Source: Magnolia sinica (lineage: Eukaryota; Streptophyta; Magnoliopsida; Magnoliales; Magnoliaceae). Taken from it: DNA of 64,000 nucleotides. The DNA lies in contig NC_080588.1 of the NCBI RefSeq assembly GCF_029962835.1, positions 49,397,001 to 49,461,000 on the forward strand, read 5' to 3'. A program made the position numbers and the translations under genes. Numbering within the stretch: the first letter of the stretch is position 1; the number at the start of each line of letters is the position of its first letter. The notes under the pieces are model-generated. The model saw nothing but the letters and a program-made list of their open reading frames with translations, had not been told where the DNA came from and made no database searches. Positions 35,316 to 47,380 of the stretch are shown here, one piece after another.

Positions 35316-35323
35316 CTATATAA
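35316..35323 (+). promoter_or_regulatory. TATA-like box for the antisense gene
   Basis: CTATATAA lies upstream of the plus-strand reading frames that start around 35370-35577. This is inference from motif and position only. Confidence 0.4.
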
Positions 35324-35369
35324 TCTTCAGCGTTTCGGAAACGGTTCTCATCTCCACATTTCGAATTCT

Positions 35370-37905
35370 TATGGCTGTTGATCCCCTAAGGATGCGATTT
35401 CTGGCAGAAGCGATTATGACCGATCAGGGATTTCTTGACGGAAGCGATTTCTGGCGATTGTCCGGTGAGCACTTCCTTCTTTTAGCATCACTTCTTTTTC
35501 ATCTGCTTCTACGAGATGTCGTCTGATATGGATGCGGTCCGAGAAGATTACAACGACTTCGAGCTAGCGAGCTCGGATGATGGGAGTTGGGCATCTGAAG
35601 GCCCTTTGGAAATGGTGCCCCTGTTCCCTCCCCCCTGAAGAAACAAGGAGGCGGGCGCTCGGACTCGTCGGGTCGGCAAGAAGAAAGCCACCCGATGTGA
35701 GTGGGGTTGAAATGCCAGCGAGTGAACAGGCATTGGAGGTCGTCCCAGGAGGCTCCGTATTGACGGAGTCTCAGATGGGATGGATCCGCTCGGATTTTGA
35801 GATTCTAAACTCCGTTCAGATATGGGTGCCCGAACCCCTTGAAACCGCTGGCGCACCTGCTGAAGGGAAAGTCACCATTTTTCTCTGCTCCTTGCAGTAC
35901 AGGCTTCGACTTCCTCTGTACCCCTTCGTCTGGGCCTTGACAGCCTATTTGGGGCTAGCTTCTAGCCAATTCACCCCCAACGCTTGGAGGGTTTTAATCT
36001 CTTCCTTCATCATCTGGCATCAAGTCAGAAATCTTGAGCTGACACCAGAGGAGTTAATAAGTTTGTACCTGGTCAAGCATGATAGTCAGGAGCCATGGTA
36101 TTACTTCGCGACCCAAGGCAACAAGGGGTCGGGTCTGGTCTTGAACCTTCCATCCTCCAACGAGGACTGAAAGAATAAATGGTTCTAGGCTTCAAGCGAA
36201 TGGGAGGCGCCGACGGTGGAGCTCAGAAGCTTGATGTCTCGGGTTCCCACCTGATTCACTTCACTAGGTCGGATCGCACATATGTTCTTCTTCATATCTT
36301 TTCTTCCTTCTTTGTAGTTGAATTAAAGTTTCTTCTTATTTCTGTAGACTTTTCGAGGGGCTCGTCTCTCCTCACCTCTGACCAGAGGAATCGGGTCGCT
36401 AAGGCCTGGGCGCATTTAGGAGACCTGCGCTCCTGGTCAGATCTGATCACGGCCGCCAATCTTCATTGGTCTGGGCTTTGCAAGTCCGAGCCACTCCCCA
36501 CTTCTTTCAGTAAGTTTATTTTTAACCCCTTACCTCTGGAAGGTTTAGATCTCTCAACTTGGTTACCGATTCGTCTTACATGTGCAGGTATGGCCGAGGC
36601 AGCTGGGTCGCAGAGGAGGAAGGCTGCCCCAACTGTCGATGAGAAGTTGAGGGCCGAGCCCCGAATGAAAATGACTGTTCGAAGGAAGCAGGTGGCTCCC
36701 CGCGGTGAGGGCCCTTCGGCCCCAATTTCTGTCGCTACAGCACCGGTTGTAGTTTTAATTTCTATTGCTGCAGCTCTGGTTGTAGCACCTATTGCTGCTG
36801 CTAATGCTCTGGCTCCAATCCTCCCTCCTGCCACCGTTCCTCCCACAATCGAGGCCCCTCCTGCATCCCAGAGCCTTGCATTGACGTCCCTTCCTCATCT
36901 GAGCGGGAGGAGGCCGTTTGGATGGCTGACACTATGCTCTCCCCTCCCGAGGCCGGGAATGATCTTAGGGCCGAGGGTCAGGCCTCGGCAGGCAGTATGA
37001 CGGGGGCTGAGGAAGCAATAGGGTTGGCCCAGGTGGGGATGAGTGGCGGAAGATTTGAGCCGGGCTACCACATGTCTTGCCTGATGCAATGGGCTAGCAA
37101 ACATGCCTCGGAGGAGGAGATCGCCGACCTTTTCGAGAAGGCAGATGTATCTTTTATCAATGACCTGACCTCCGTCTTCTATCGGGTAACTCTTTTAATT
37201 TTTCCTTGCCTTCAATTTTTACTGCATCCAGATGCTCATCCTTTTGTTTTTGCGCAGTCCGTTCCGAGGCTCCTCCTGCCTTAGGAGAGATTGAAGGAAG
37301 CCGTTAAGAAGAATGCTGAGGTGGAGGCCCTTAGGAGCGAGGCCGGCCTCCTGCGAGATGAGGCTACCTTCCTCCGTTTGGAGCATGCGGAACTCTGCCT
37401 GCGAGTTATTGACGGGAAGGCCCGAGAACTCCGGTTACAGGGGGTCGTCAGTGATCTTGAGGCTCGATGCGCTACTGCTGCAGCTGAGCTGACTCGGGCC
37501 AGGGCCCATGCGGACTCACTCGCCAAGGAGAACGTTCGGCTGGGGGAAGTATTGGAGCGGACCAGGGCCAAAGCCTCAGAAGAACTGCACAGGGCGATTT
37601 TCCAGGTGAGGGATGTCCAGCAGGCCGAAGATGAAGCATCCCTGGCCTCGACCGTGGCCACCGCAGTAGAGGCTTTCAAGTCTTCGAAGGAGAGGGCTGC
37701 CGAAGCCACTAAGTTTTATAACTGTGGCTTCGACGCTTGTATTGAGGCAGTCCAGGACTTGTACTCAGACCTCAACCTTGAGCCTTTGTTGCCTGAAGAC
37801 GCAGAGAGAAGCATACTGAAGATGTCTGCTCGGATTAGGCCCCTAGCTCCCAAGCTCCTCCTCCTCCGACTGCATAATTTTCAACATTTCTTTTCTATTT
37901 TCTGA
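35370..37905 (+). pseudogene. Antisense multi-exon ORF inside the gypsy element (transposase-28-like)
   Basis: Plus-strand frames at 35577-36170, 36179-37000, 36922-37284 and 37291-37905 run opposite to gag-pol. The first encodes RLRLPLYPFVWALTAYLG, FTPNAWRVLIS and WYYFATQGN, resembling the 'putative gypsy-type transposon' (transposase 28) domain. The last encodes a long Ala/Glu/Leu-rich coiled coil (about residues 1-150). Likely introns: about 36510-36591 (GTAAGT...GTGCAG) and about 37183-37258 (GTAACT...GCGCAG). Stops interrupt the presumed frame (TGA at 36168-36170, TAG at 37282-37284). Antisense genes in this position are known in Tat-lineage elements such as maize Grande. Probably dead. 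Confidence 0.7.
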
Positions 37906-38526
37906 ACTTAGTTTTTTTTGGTTAGCGAATGGTTTGATGGATAATATTTTTTTTTGACCTCTGGAGAGGGCACATGAATGATGATGATTTAAATGTTAAT
38001 CCATACTTGATTCTTGGATGTTGATTGTTGAGCGAGTTTGTCGACAAGTCGATTTTCTTTGGGGCACTGCTGAGCCGACCCCTTAACGGGTCAGCTCATT
38101 GAAGTGTCGTTTTGTAAAACTTTGAATCTTCGTAGTATTGTCATTGTTATGTCTGGACCCCTAGGGGATCGACTCATCTTACGATTGGCGGGTCACTTTC
38201 CATGTATCCCTTAGTTAGGCGACGAACCGACCCCTCTAGTGGGAAGTCGGGTTATCCTTTAGCTTTTCCCCTGACTAAGAGGGGATGCCTTGTAGAGTTT
38301 TCGTGGGATAATGCTCTGACCCCTTCTTTAAGGGATCAGCTCGTTTAGTCCGCCCTTGCTTATGAGAGGCAATTTTGCCTTAGTAGATAATCCGTTAGTG
38401 TAAAAAGGAAGAGGCGAATTCTATTACGTGCCTTAAAGGCTGGTTAACTGGAGGCATTTATTGAGATCCTTAAAGGCCGATCGCTCGGAGGCATACACTT
38501 ATTGGAGGCCTTAAAAGGCCATTACA
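37906..38526. other. Gypsy non-coding spacer
   Basis: Lies between the end of integrase and the end of the antisense ORF. No coding potential. Short direct repeats around ACCCCTNAAGGGATCAGCTC occur at 38080-38350. Confidence 0.5.
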
Positions 38527-39460
38527 TCATGGATAGTAGACTTTTAGGTGCTTGACATTCCAGGGGTGGGGGAATTGGCGGCCCTCGAGATCTTCTAAAT
38601 GGTTAGAGCCTGGTTTGGTCAATCGGACCACGCGATAAGGCCCTTCCCAATTAGGCCCGAATGCCCCAGCCCCCGGCTCGGCGGTTTTCTGAAAGACTCG
38701 GCGAAGGACTAAGTCTCCTGGATGGAACCGCCTGGTTTTAACCTTAGTGTTGTAAAATCGCACCACCTGTTGATGTCGAGCGGCAGCTCGGAGTCTGGAG
38801 ACTTCTCTGGCTTCTTCAAGTAGATCTAGGTTAGCCGCCATCTGCTCGGTGTTCTGATTCTCTTGATAATTGCTGACCCGAGCCGTAGGGAGGCCGATTT
38901 CAACTGGCACCATTGCCTCTGAGCCGTAGGATAGTGAAAATAGGGTTTCCCCAGTAGACGACTGAGTTATGGTCCTATAGGCCCAAAGGATGAATGGGAG
39001 CTCTTCGGCCCAGTTGCCTTTTGCTTTTTCCAACTTTGCCTTGAGATGATGTTTGATAACCTTGTTAATAGCTTCTACCTGTCTGTTAGATTGTGGGTGC
39101 CGAGGTGAGGAATATGCGTTGGTGATGCCAAGCCCCCGACACATGCCTTGAAACTTGTTGTTGTCGAACTGCTTGCCGTTATCAAACACGATGGTGTATG
39201 AAATCCCGAACCGATAGATGATATTTTTTCAGACAAAGTTGATCACCTTCTACTCCGTGATCTTCGCAACGGATTTGGCTTCGGCCCATTTGGTGAAGTA
39301 GTCGACAATGACGATAGCGAACTCGACCTGCCCCCTTCCTGTGGGCAGGGGACTGATGATATCGATCCCCCACTGAGCGAATGACCACGGACCGCTCATG
39401 AGATTCAATTCTTCTGCAGGTTGCCTCGGCACAACCACATATCATTGACACTAATCGCAC
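38527..39460 (-). pseudogene. Gypsy integrase
   Basis: The N-terminal part of the core is in 39438-39250 (DIISPLPTGRGQ, then VDYFTKWAEAK). A frameshift follows, and 39189-38527 carries the rest of the core (FDNGKQFDN, SSPRHPQSNRQVEAIN) and the C-terminal domain with GPYRVVRL. It ends at a natural stop. The core GNGxQF motif is DNGKQF here. Confidence 0.85.
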
Positions 39461-40041
39461 CTTTGAACATAGTTCTTTGAATCCTCCTTAATGGTCGGCC
39501 AAAAATATCCTTGTCGGAGTATCTTCAGGGCCAGGGCTTGACTGCCAGAATGGTTTCCGTATATTCCTTCATGAATCTTTCTAATCACATAATCTGCCTC
39601 ATCGAGTTAGAGGCACTTGAGGTAAGGCTGCGAATGCCCTTTCTTATACAATATCCCATCCAGAACTACGTACCGCATTGTTCTGACTCTCAAGCGCCTT
39701 GCTTCCATCTTATCCGAAGGAACCTCACCGGATGTGAGGTAACTATAAATTGGGTCCATCTCATTTACCGGATTGACCGTTTTCTTCTTCGTCTGGTCGA
39801 TGCTCGGATGTTCTATGAACTCCATGGGAATGATTCGCAGGATCTTTCCTTCTATGGTCGAGGCTAACTTTGCTAGTGCGTCGGCTCATAAATTTTCTGC
39901 TCTGGGGATTTGATGGATAGTATAGCTCCAAAATCTTTCAATCAACTTTCTAACCTCGTCTAGGTAAGCAATCATTCTTGCTTCCTTGGCTTCATACTTG
40001 GTGGAGATGTGGTTCACTACCAGCTGGGAATCACATCGGAC
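39461..40041 (-). pseudogene. Gypsy RNase H to integrase linker
   Basis: Minus-strand remnants, including the 72-codon piece at 39825-39607 with ILYKKGHSQPYLKCL, which is the usual block before the integrase zinc finger. Several stops. Confidence 0.6.
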
Positions 40042-40395
40042 CTAAATAGACTGGACCCCCAGGCTCGCAGCCAGTCTGAGTCTAGCGAGCAGAGCCTCGT
40101 ATTCTGCGTCATTGTTAGAGGCTTTAAAACCGAGTCGGATTGCATACTGGATGGGCGTGGAGTCAGGCGCGACCAGGATAATTTCTTCCTCAGCGCGTTT
40201 GGTATTGGATGACCCATCTACGTAGAGAATCCATCCTGGGTTCAGATTCTGCCTTTTGATTGCTTGGGGGAATAGGCGAGGGAGCCATTTCGACTTCAAC
40301 ACTGATCCCTCCTTCACTTGGAGTGGTGAATTCTGTGATGAAGTCGGCCACGGCTTGGCCTTTGATTGCTGTCCTCGGTTGGAACTGAATGTCAA
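40042..40395 (-). pseudogene. Gypsy additional RNase H domain
   Basis: WILYVDGSSN carries the first catalytic Asp, and AIRLGFKASNNDAEYEALLA carries the next acidic pair. This second RNase H is typical of the Tat lineage. The frame is truncated by stops on both sides; 40396-41029 (minus) holds the connecting RT/RNase H region with many stops. Confidence 0.75.
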
Positions 40396-41029
40396 ACTCT
40401 CCGAGTTTAATGGCCTACTTGGTTAATCGACCCGACACTTCGGGCCTCTGGAGGATCTGCTTAAGGGGAGAGTCGGTCAAGATGATAATGGAATGAGCTT
40501 GGGAGTACGGACGTAATCTCCTAGCCGAGACGATAAGACTGAGTGCGAGCTTCTCCATAGGCCGGTATCTTGTCTCGGTGGGCACCATGGCTTTACTTAC
40601 ATAGTATATGGGATGCTACTTACCCCCTACTTCTCTGATCAGGGTTGAGCTGACAGTTGAGGCTGAGACCGTGAGGTATAAGAATACGGGTTCACCCTCT
40701 TTGAGTATAAACAGTAGGAGTGGTGAGCCTAAATACTGTTTCAGTTATTGGAAGGCCTATTCGCAGTCCGACGTCCATTCTGCCTTCTTGTGTCCCTTCA
40801 ACTGTTGGAAGAAGGGAAGGCATTTGTCCGTAGCTCTGGATATAAACCGTCCGAGCACTGCTACTCATCCAGTGAGGCATTATATCTCCTTGATAATCCG
40901 AGGCAAACTCATGTCTAGGAGCGCTTTGATCTTGTCGGGGTTTACTTCTATGCTCCTCTGGCTAACCTGAAACCCGAGGAATTTACCGGAGCTAACTCTG
41001 AAGATGGACTTCGCAGGATTTAGTTTCAT

Positions 41030-41375
41030 TTAGTACTCTCGGAGGATGGAAAAAGTTTCTCTGAGATCTGCCAAGTGATCGGACGCCTTGATGCTCTTCA
41101 CAAGCATGTCGTCGACATATACTTCCATGGTGTATCCATTAATCTGTTTAACAAACATCTGATTTACTAACTTTTGATATATAGCCCCAGCATTTTTCAG
41201 GCCAAATGGCATAACCCGGTAATAGTAGAGCCCCTTATTCGTGACAAAGGTAGTCTTTTGCCTGTCTGGGGGATGCATCACGATCTGATTATACCCGGAA
41301 TAAGCGTTCAGGAAGGAGAGTAATTCGTGCCCTGCGGTACTATCTACCAGCTGATAATCCGAGGCAATGAGAAGC
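41030..41375 (-). pseudogene. Gypsy reverse transcriptase, C-terminal half
   Basis: Contains YRVMPFGLKNAGAIYQ and the catalytic EVYVDDMLVKS. It is separated from its N-terminal half (43083-42602) by the solo LTR at 41381-42596. Leaving out the LTR and one TATCC copy brings the two halves back into one frame. Confidence 0.85.
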
Positions 41376-41380
41376 TATCC

Positions 41381-42596
41381 TGATGCAGGACAAGGAAAAT
41401 TAAATATAATATGCAAGATTTCAGGCTTAGATCCTGCCAATTCAGAAACAATCACACAAATTCCACGTCCCACATGAAAATCCAAACATTTAATTAAAAA
41501 GGGGAATCTATGCGAGTCCAAGCCGACACAGGCCAGGACTGGACCAATAAAAATTATAAACCAAACGATGTCAAAGGGAAATAAAATCAACTACTCATGC
41601 ATAAAAATCAGTCCCTAATCCAAGGGATTCCTTAATTTCAATTCAAGGAACCCTAAGGTGATAAAAAGGGGCAAATCAGTTAGGGATCATGTAATCTAGG
41701 ATTAGGATTCATAAAAAACGGCTATGAGAGGATAAAAGAGGATAAAAACCTGAGCTAAAAGATGATCCCGCGTGTGGACAGCAACAATGGCCCAGACGGA
41801 CATGCATGTGATCCTGGCCACACGTGTGTGGGGCCCACTATTTAGAAAAAGACCACCTTAGCCCTGGTCGGCCAGGGATGGACTCCAAAATCTCCAAATC
41901 TCAGCTTGATTTGATGTACGGTTTGTGCGTGGTGCTCCGCCGAAGTTTTCGCTCCCCTGTGGGCCGAAATCTGGAAACCTGCTTTAATGAAGAAATCTGA
42001 TGCAACAAAAGGACAAATTCGAAGTACGGATGGTGGGGAAAGATAGAAAAAAAGATGATGGAAGATGGGGGTAAATTGGGATCGATGTGGCTTCGCATCA
42101 CGGTAATTAGCCCTTCGAAAAGGGAGGGCTTCGCACCCACTTTTGAATTCCTTCACAACTCACGAAGAGAGCAGAAAATAAAGCAGAAATTTTTTATTAA
42201 CTTCAATGAATGAAAAGAACTACAAGGGGTGCCTATTTATAGAGAGAACCCTATACTCAAAAACTCACACCATGTGCAACACCTATTACTTGGTGATGAA
42301 GTAAACTAAAATAAAAACCAAACAAGGAAATCTAAAGCGTTCACAATGTTCTAAATAATAACAATAAGCAAAATCTAAAATATAAAACCAATCCGACTAG
42401 TGGGCCACGATCATGAGATCCCATGGTGGGTTTTCTTGACTATCGGGCTACTTTTCTGAACCAAAACTTGACTTCTAAGTAGGAGGCCCTCCTTGGATAT
42501 CGTCATCGATCCAGATTGATGGTGGGGTCCTCCTTCTACGTACGTACGTGCATAGGGGGCGGCGTGAGTGCGCGTGTGCACGTGATGTCCCCATCA
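41381..42596 (-). mobile_element. Solo LTR, 1216 bp, inserted in the gypsy RT
   Basis: On the minus strand it begins TGATGGGGACATCACG and ends CTTGTCCTGCATCA. TATCC flanks it on both sides (41376-41380 and 42597-42601). No internal domain or second LTR is present, which is the product expected from LTR-LTR recombination of a different retrotransposon. Confidence 0.9.
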
Positions 42597-42601
42597 TATC
42601 C

Positions 42602-43083
42602 TTTGGACACGCCTTGTTTAGATCTGAGTAGTTTACGCAAACTCGCCATTTTCTGTTGGCTTTCTTGACTAGGACTATGTTCGCCATCTAATCAGGATAG
42701 TGCATGTCTTCTATGAAGTCGGCATCGAGCAGAATGGAGACTTCGTCGGCCATGGCTTCGTATCGCTTGGCATCGAACGGTCTCCTCTTCTATTTAACGG
42801 GTTTATAATCCAGGTCCATATTCAGCCTGTGGACCATAACATCCGGAGAGATCCCGAACATGTCCCCATGCGACCATGCGAAGATGTCTCTATGCTGTTG
42901 CAAGAAGACCAGCATTTCAGACCGTTGTTCTAGGTTCAACGATGTTCCTAGTTGAACCGTCTTACTCGGGTTTGCCTCGTCGAGTGGTACCTTCTCCAAA
43001 TCTTCCACGGATGAGCCTTCCGCAGGTCCTCTGGGATCCAGAATATTAATGGTGAGTACTTGCTTCACAGACCCCTTCTTCAC
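42602..43083 (-). pseudogene. Gypsy reverse transcriptase, N-terminal half
   Basis: Contains RDIFAWSHGDMFGI, VMVHRLNMD, KPVK then a stop, KRRPFDAKR, HYPD then a stop, and MANIVLVKKANRKWRVCVNY with SDLNKACPKD. The two stops, TAG in both cases where family members have Gln and Trp, lie in one otherwise open frame. Confidence 0.85.
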
Positions 43084-43733
43084 TGCTATAACATAGCATC
43101 TTCGAGCTTCGCGCTGGTCGCCTCAGAGGTATCCTGTTCCGCCCTTGGCGGGGAACTTCATTATCAAATAATAGGTGGACATGATTGCTCTCATTGCATT
43201 GAGAGAAGGCCTGCCCAAAATGACGTTGTGCACTGATGGTACATTGACAGCAAGGAAGTCTACCATGAGAGTGACTTAATGTTGTCCTTATCTCGCAGTC
43301 ACGGGGAGGGGGATGGCTCACTTGGAGATTATCCTTTCTCCGGTAAAGCCATGTAGAGGGGTCTTCACGGGTTGAGATGTGACCTAGGAATCTCCATTCT
43401 TTCAAAGGCATCGAAGTAGATTACGTCGACCGAACTTTCGGTATCGACTAAGTTGTGGTACACTTTGTGGTTTGCTATGGTCATAGTAACCACCAGGGTG
43501 TCATCGTGCGGGTGTTGGATTCCGCGCGCATCATCTTCCGTGAAAGTCAGACTATACGGGCTGACTTAGAATTCTATGCTAGGCTGTTCGGTCAAGTGGA
43601 TATAATGCTCCGGATCGAACTTTCGAGAGTGGACTTTTCGAGCCCGGTTTGAATCTCCTCCACTGTATGAGCCCCCAAAGATGGTGCGGATTACGGCTGG
43701 CTCTTCCGTAATGTTATTTGGCTGTTATCGCTC
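43084..43733 (-). pseudogene. Gypsy protease region with altered active site
   Basis: The reading passes VYHNLVDTESSVDVIY at about 43470-43425, where family members have DTGSS. The Gly of the aspartic-protease DTG motif is Glu (GGA/GGG to GAA, a G-to-A change). Several stops and a frameshift occur downstream. Confidence 0.7.
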
Positions 43734-44684
43734 TCACTCTTCTTTCCAAGCGGTTCTTTCTCTCTTGGCGTATTGGCGCAGATGTCCTTTACGAATAATG
43801 ATCTCGATCTCATCCTTGAGGTCCACGCAGTCGGCTATGTTATGGCCATGATTTCGATGAAAACGGCAATACTTGCGTTTGTCTCGATGCTCTGGATCGA
43901 TCTTCATACAAACAGACCAGTTCAGAAGCTTTTCTCCTCGGATGTCTAGTAAAATCTGCTCGGTGGACGTGTTAAGGGGGGTGTAGGAATGGAATTTTTT
44001 CTCAGGTTTTCTGCTCGGACGACAATCGCGGGGGGCGCGGTCATCTGGTCCCTTGCTGGTTGGCTGAGATTCTTCATTCCTAGGCCTCTTCCCCTTGCCA
44101 GTTGGATTTGTCACTTGAACATTTTTACGGGCATTGAAGAATTCCTCGGCGTTAGTATACTTTTGAGCTCTGGCAATGAGGTCAACTAACATTTTTGGCG
44201 GATTCTTTCCAATAAAGAAGGTGAACCTTCCCTTCTTTAAACCACCGAACACAGCGGAGAGTGCCATCTTGTCATCGTAGTCCTCCACTTACAACGCTTT
44301 TTCATTGAAGCAAGCAATGTAGTCCTTTAACGACTCCTTAGGCTCTTGTTTGATGGTGAATAGGTGAGTATTCGGCTTCCGGCTCTTCTTACAGCTTATG
44401 AACTGGGTAAGGAATAACCGGCTAAGTTTTGCGAAAGAACTAATGGAATTGGGCTTGAGTTGACGGTACCAACTCCGAGCGGATCTGGTGAGTGTGATCG
44501 AGAACCCCCTACACATCATCCCGTCTGTTGCTGTCTGGATTTGCATCCATGAACGATAAGCTTCTATGTGCTCGGATGGATCACCAGACCCAGAATATTG
44601 GATGATGGGAGGTATCCGGAACCTTTGTGGCATCACCTCATTCATGATTAGCAAAGTGAAGGGAGGCTCGGTCTCTTCCATCAT
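43734..44684 (-). pseudogene. Gypsy gag
   Basis: One frame from 44684 to 43734 with a single internal TAA at 44291-44289. It includes RFRIPPIIQYSGSGDPSEHI, SWYRQLKPNSISSF and, later, FIGKNPPKMLVDLIARAQKY, which are typical plant gypsy gag blocks. The C-terminal CRFHRNHGHN is the usual Tat gag end. Upstream, 45283-44685 is a degenerate N-terminal extension starting with an ATG at 45283. Confidence 0.85.
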
Positions 44685-45323
44685 TGCTTGAATGATGACG
44701 GGAACTGACGACGGCTGCTGCTTCTTCTCCAGTATCAGAATCTTGTTGTTGAGCTCCGTGAACTGTATTTCCCAAGGATCTTTGTTCTCAGCAATTATCT
44801 CCTAGGTGTTTTCTATCCGGGAGTCCTCCTTCCCCTCCTCCGTTCCAACTTGTGGCAGAGATCCGTAGGTGCCAGGGCTAAGGTGACCGAGGCATTTGTC
44901 AGAGCTCAAGTAGCTGTGTTCTGAGCCGAGACTCGGATTTGGGTCGGGAGAGGATTTTGAACCGAAACTGGTGCCCGAGGGCGTTGAGGCCCCTCGGGCC
45001 TCATACTCCCCGGAGTAGAGTGAGCTTCCATGACTAGACTAATCGGCTCAGGAACAGGGTTTTCCTTAGTAGGATATGTTTGTGGCTCTTGTCATTGCTT
45101 CATCTGGTTAATCTCATCCCGCAGGGTCTATATCTCGTTCTGCCTGGCTTGATACTTACTCGCCCGATTGCGAGAATGTTGGGAAGGCCCTGGGGCTGAT
45201 TCAGCGTGAAGTAGTGAAGAGGAACGAGTCTGTTCATTTTGCTCTGGTTCCACACTTACTACTTTCTTCTTTCCTCTCGCCATTATTCTTAAGAAAAAGA
45301 ACCTGACCTTTCATACCAGATTT

Positions 45324-45340
45324 CCACAGACGGCGCCAAA
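45324..45340 (-). other. Primer-binding site of the gypsy element
   Basis: TTGGCGCCGTCTGTGG on the minus strand, directly after the 5' LTR end at 45344. Confidence 0.8.
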
Positions 45341-45463
45341 AAATGTTGATGACTAAATTTGGGAGACTCTCCACTCTGACTCACTAACTTCGATCCGTTT
45401 CAACGTCTTGAACCTGCACACTTGGAACAAGCAAAGGAGACCCTGCACTACCAGAAAAATGGG

Positions 45464-45935
45464 CAAAGGCTACGGATAAAAACCGTAGCTAAAGGCCTAT
45501 AGCTACGGTTAAAGTCCGTAGCACGACCGTAGCCATTGGTGCCATAGCCATAGGTCAAAAATCTATGGCTACGGATGAAATCCGTAGCCATATAGTCAAT
45601 GGATATGGATTAAATCCGTAGCCATTGCTTCTGTAGTGCAAATGTATTTACATCTACGGATTATATCTGTAGCTAAAAGTAGAGCGAGAACCATAGCAAT
45701 AGGCTTAAATAAGCAACTGCTATGGTTTTCAGATAAACGGCTACGGTGAATAGCCGTAGCGATAAAACGATAGGTACGGATTAAATCCGTAGTAATTTTT
45801 CCGTAGCTCTCAATTATATACAGGTACGGATTATATATGTAGCTAAAAGCATAATGAGGACCGTAGCAAGTGGCTGAAATTAGCATGAGCTACGGTTTTC
45901 AGCTAAATGGCTACAGTTAATATCCGTAGCTAATT
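45464..45935. repeat. CACTA left subterminal repeats
   Basis: About fifteen copies of GCTACGG/CCGTAGC in alternating orientation, often as the palindrome CTACGGATTAAATCCGTAG. Such arrays are transposase-binding sites in CACTA elements. Confidence 0.8.
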
Positions 45936-46020
45936 CCTATTAAATAAAAAAATTAAATAATAATGACAGCTTTTACCATGGTAGTACACCCTGATAACTC
46001 ATATAAGCTAAAATAGATAA

Positions 46021-46150
46021 ATACTTCATGGCTAAATCATTCATTCATTCAATCAAACAAAATCATTCATTCATTCATTCAATCAAATAAAATCATTCAT
46101 TCATTCAATCAAACACAATTATTCATTCGTTCAATCATATACAATCATTC
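46021..46150. repeat. CATT-rich minisatellite
   Basis: ATCATTCATTCATTCAATCAAA-like units of about 26-30 bp, repeated about four times. Confidence 0.7.
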
Positions 46151-46194
46151 ATTTCCATTCACAAAAGTACAATGCCAACATAATAGTTATATGT

Positions 46195-46354
46195 CTATTT
46201 AAAGTTCTCATTAGCAGCAAGATCCAATGCCTTCTCGCAGCCAAATAGCTTCTCAACAATCATAAGCGAAAACTCCATGGATGTGCCTCTACTGGTTATC
46301 AATTTGCCATTAACTAACACCCTATTCTTTGCTTCACTTTGATCCGAAAGCTTA
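46195..46354 (-). pseudogene. Captured DJ-1/PfpI-family C-terminal exon
   Basis: A minus-strand exon with an acceptor (TTGTACAG) ends in a stop. It encodes RVLVNGKLITSRG, then MEFSLMIVEKLFG and CEKALDL. This is the conserved C-terminal block of plant DJ-1 proteins (usually TSRGPGT-MEFA-IVEKFYG). The Pro-Gly pair after TSRG is missing, so the glycine-rich turn is altered. Only the last exon is present. Confidence 0.75.
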
Positions 46355-46484
46355 CTGTACAAGGATGAAAATCAATTTCATCATACAAAATGTAAGAAAT
46401 TACATGTTATGACATTATACGTAAGAGGCTGAAAATGTGTTTGCGTGTGTTTTGAAGATTGAGCTGAAAATGCAATGGACATAC

Positions 46485-46566
46485 TTGGAATATGGCCATC
46501 CCAAGACCTGCATTTAACAAGATCTTGATAGAATTTTCCATGATCTGAGGCTTCCTGTAGATGATC
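46485..46566 (-). pseudogene. Captured exon resembling a PIN auxin efflux carrier
   Basis: 82-nt exon with acceptor TATATTTAG and donor GTATGT. The relevant frame reads PQIMENSIKIL then AGLGMAIF, matching the PIN block MP-IM--SI-ILSDAGLGMAMF. A second frame is also open, and the exon is short, so confidence is moderate. Confidence 0.5.
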
Positions 46567-46659
46567 CTAAATATAGCAAATGGTAGTGCAAATATGCCAA
46601 TGGACTTTGTGTATCAGGTGTTATCGAAGTTGACAAAACTGCAAGAAGTGAATTATAGT

Positions 46660-47380
46660 TATCTAAATAGCTGAAAAAGATTTAAAGAACCACTGGGTAC
46701 CCAATGGGCAGCGGAACCTGATTGGATCTGGGTCTGGGTCCTCAAGAATGAGACTCGGGCACGGAAGTGACTAAGACCCAGTAAGATGTTAACCAGCTAA
46801 GTCAGAACCAGTACTATAGGACCCAACCTGAACCCGACCTGTTGATAGCCCTTGCTTCTTTTCACTTAAATCCTTTTCTTTTCTTTTGGATGGTGCCAAG
46901 AAGTAAGCACAAGCATCCACAAACCCTCCATGAACCATAGAACACACCAAATTTGATTGTAGGATATAAAAAAATCTCTGACCGTTTCTTGTGGTGTGGT
47001 CCACCTGAATTTATATCTGCTTCGGTTTTGGGACCATGGCCTGAAATAACCTGTAAAACAGATTAACGGTGTGGATATAAAGTACATACATTAAGGTGGG
47101 CCCCTACGGTCAGGTTCTCACCAACATTGCTGGATCAGGGTCGCAACCAAGTCTCTCTCAATTTTACCACACTTGATTTCCAACATGTTACCCACCGATC
47201 TGGATCGCCCTTGGCTAAATGGGTCAACCCGTTTAGTAATAGACCCAAAAGTCACGAGCTTGGCCTCTTTTTAATCACCTTTTATTTCAGGCCCAACCCA
47301 ACCCATGGACATCATAAACCACCTGATTATCAGGCTTGGGTTGGGACTGATAATCATCCTTCGTCTGTTGCATTATAAAT
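46660..47380. repeat. MITE-like fragments inside the CACTA element
   Basis: TGGGTACCCAATGGGC and CCCAACCTGAACCCGACC near 46690-46840, then a GGGCCC-type MITE half at 46970-47120 ending in GTCAGGTTCTCACC. No gene. Confidence 0.4.

Noticed and set aside
35548-35856. Minus-strand ORFs opposite the antisense gene (35548-35856, 36463-36846, 37281-37709)
   Set aside because: Shadows of the plus-strand frames, rich in Ala/Ser from the GC-rich opposite strand, with no domain.
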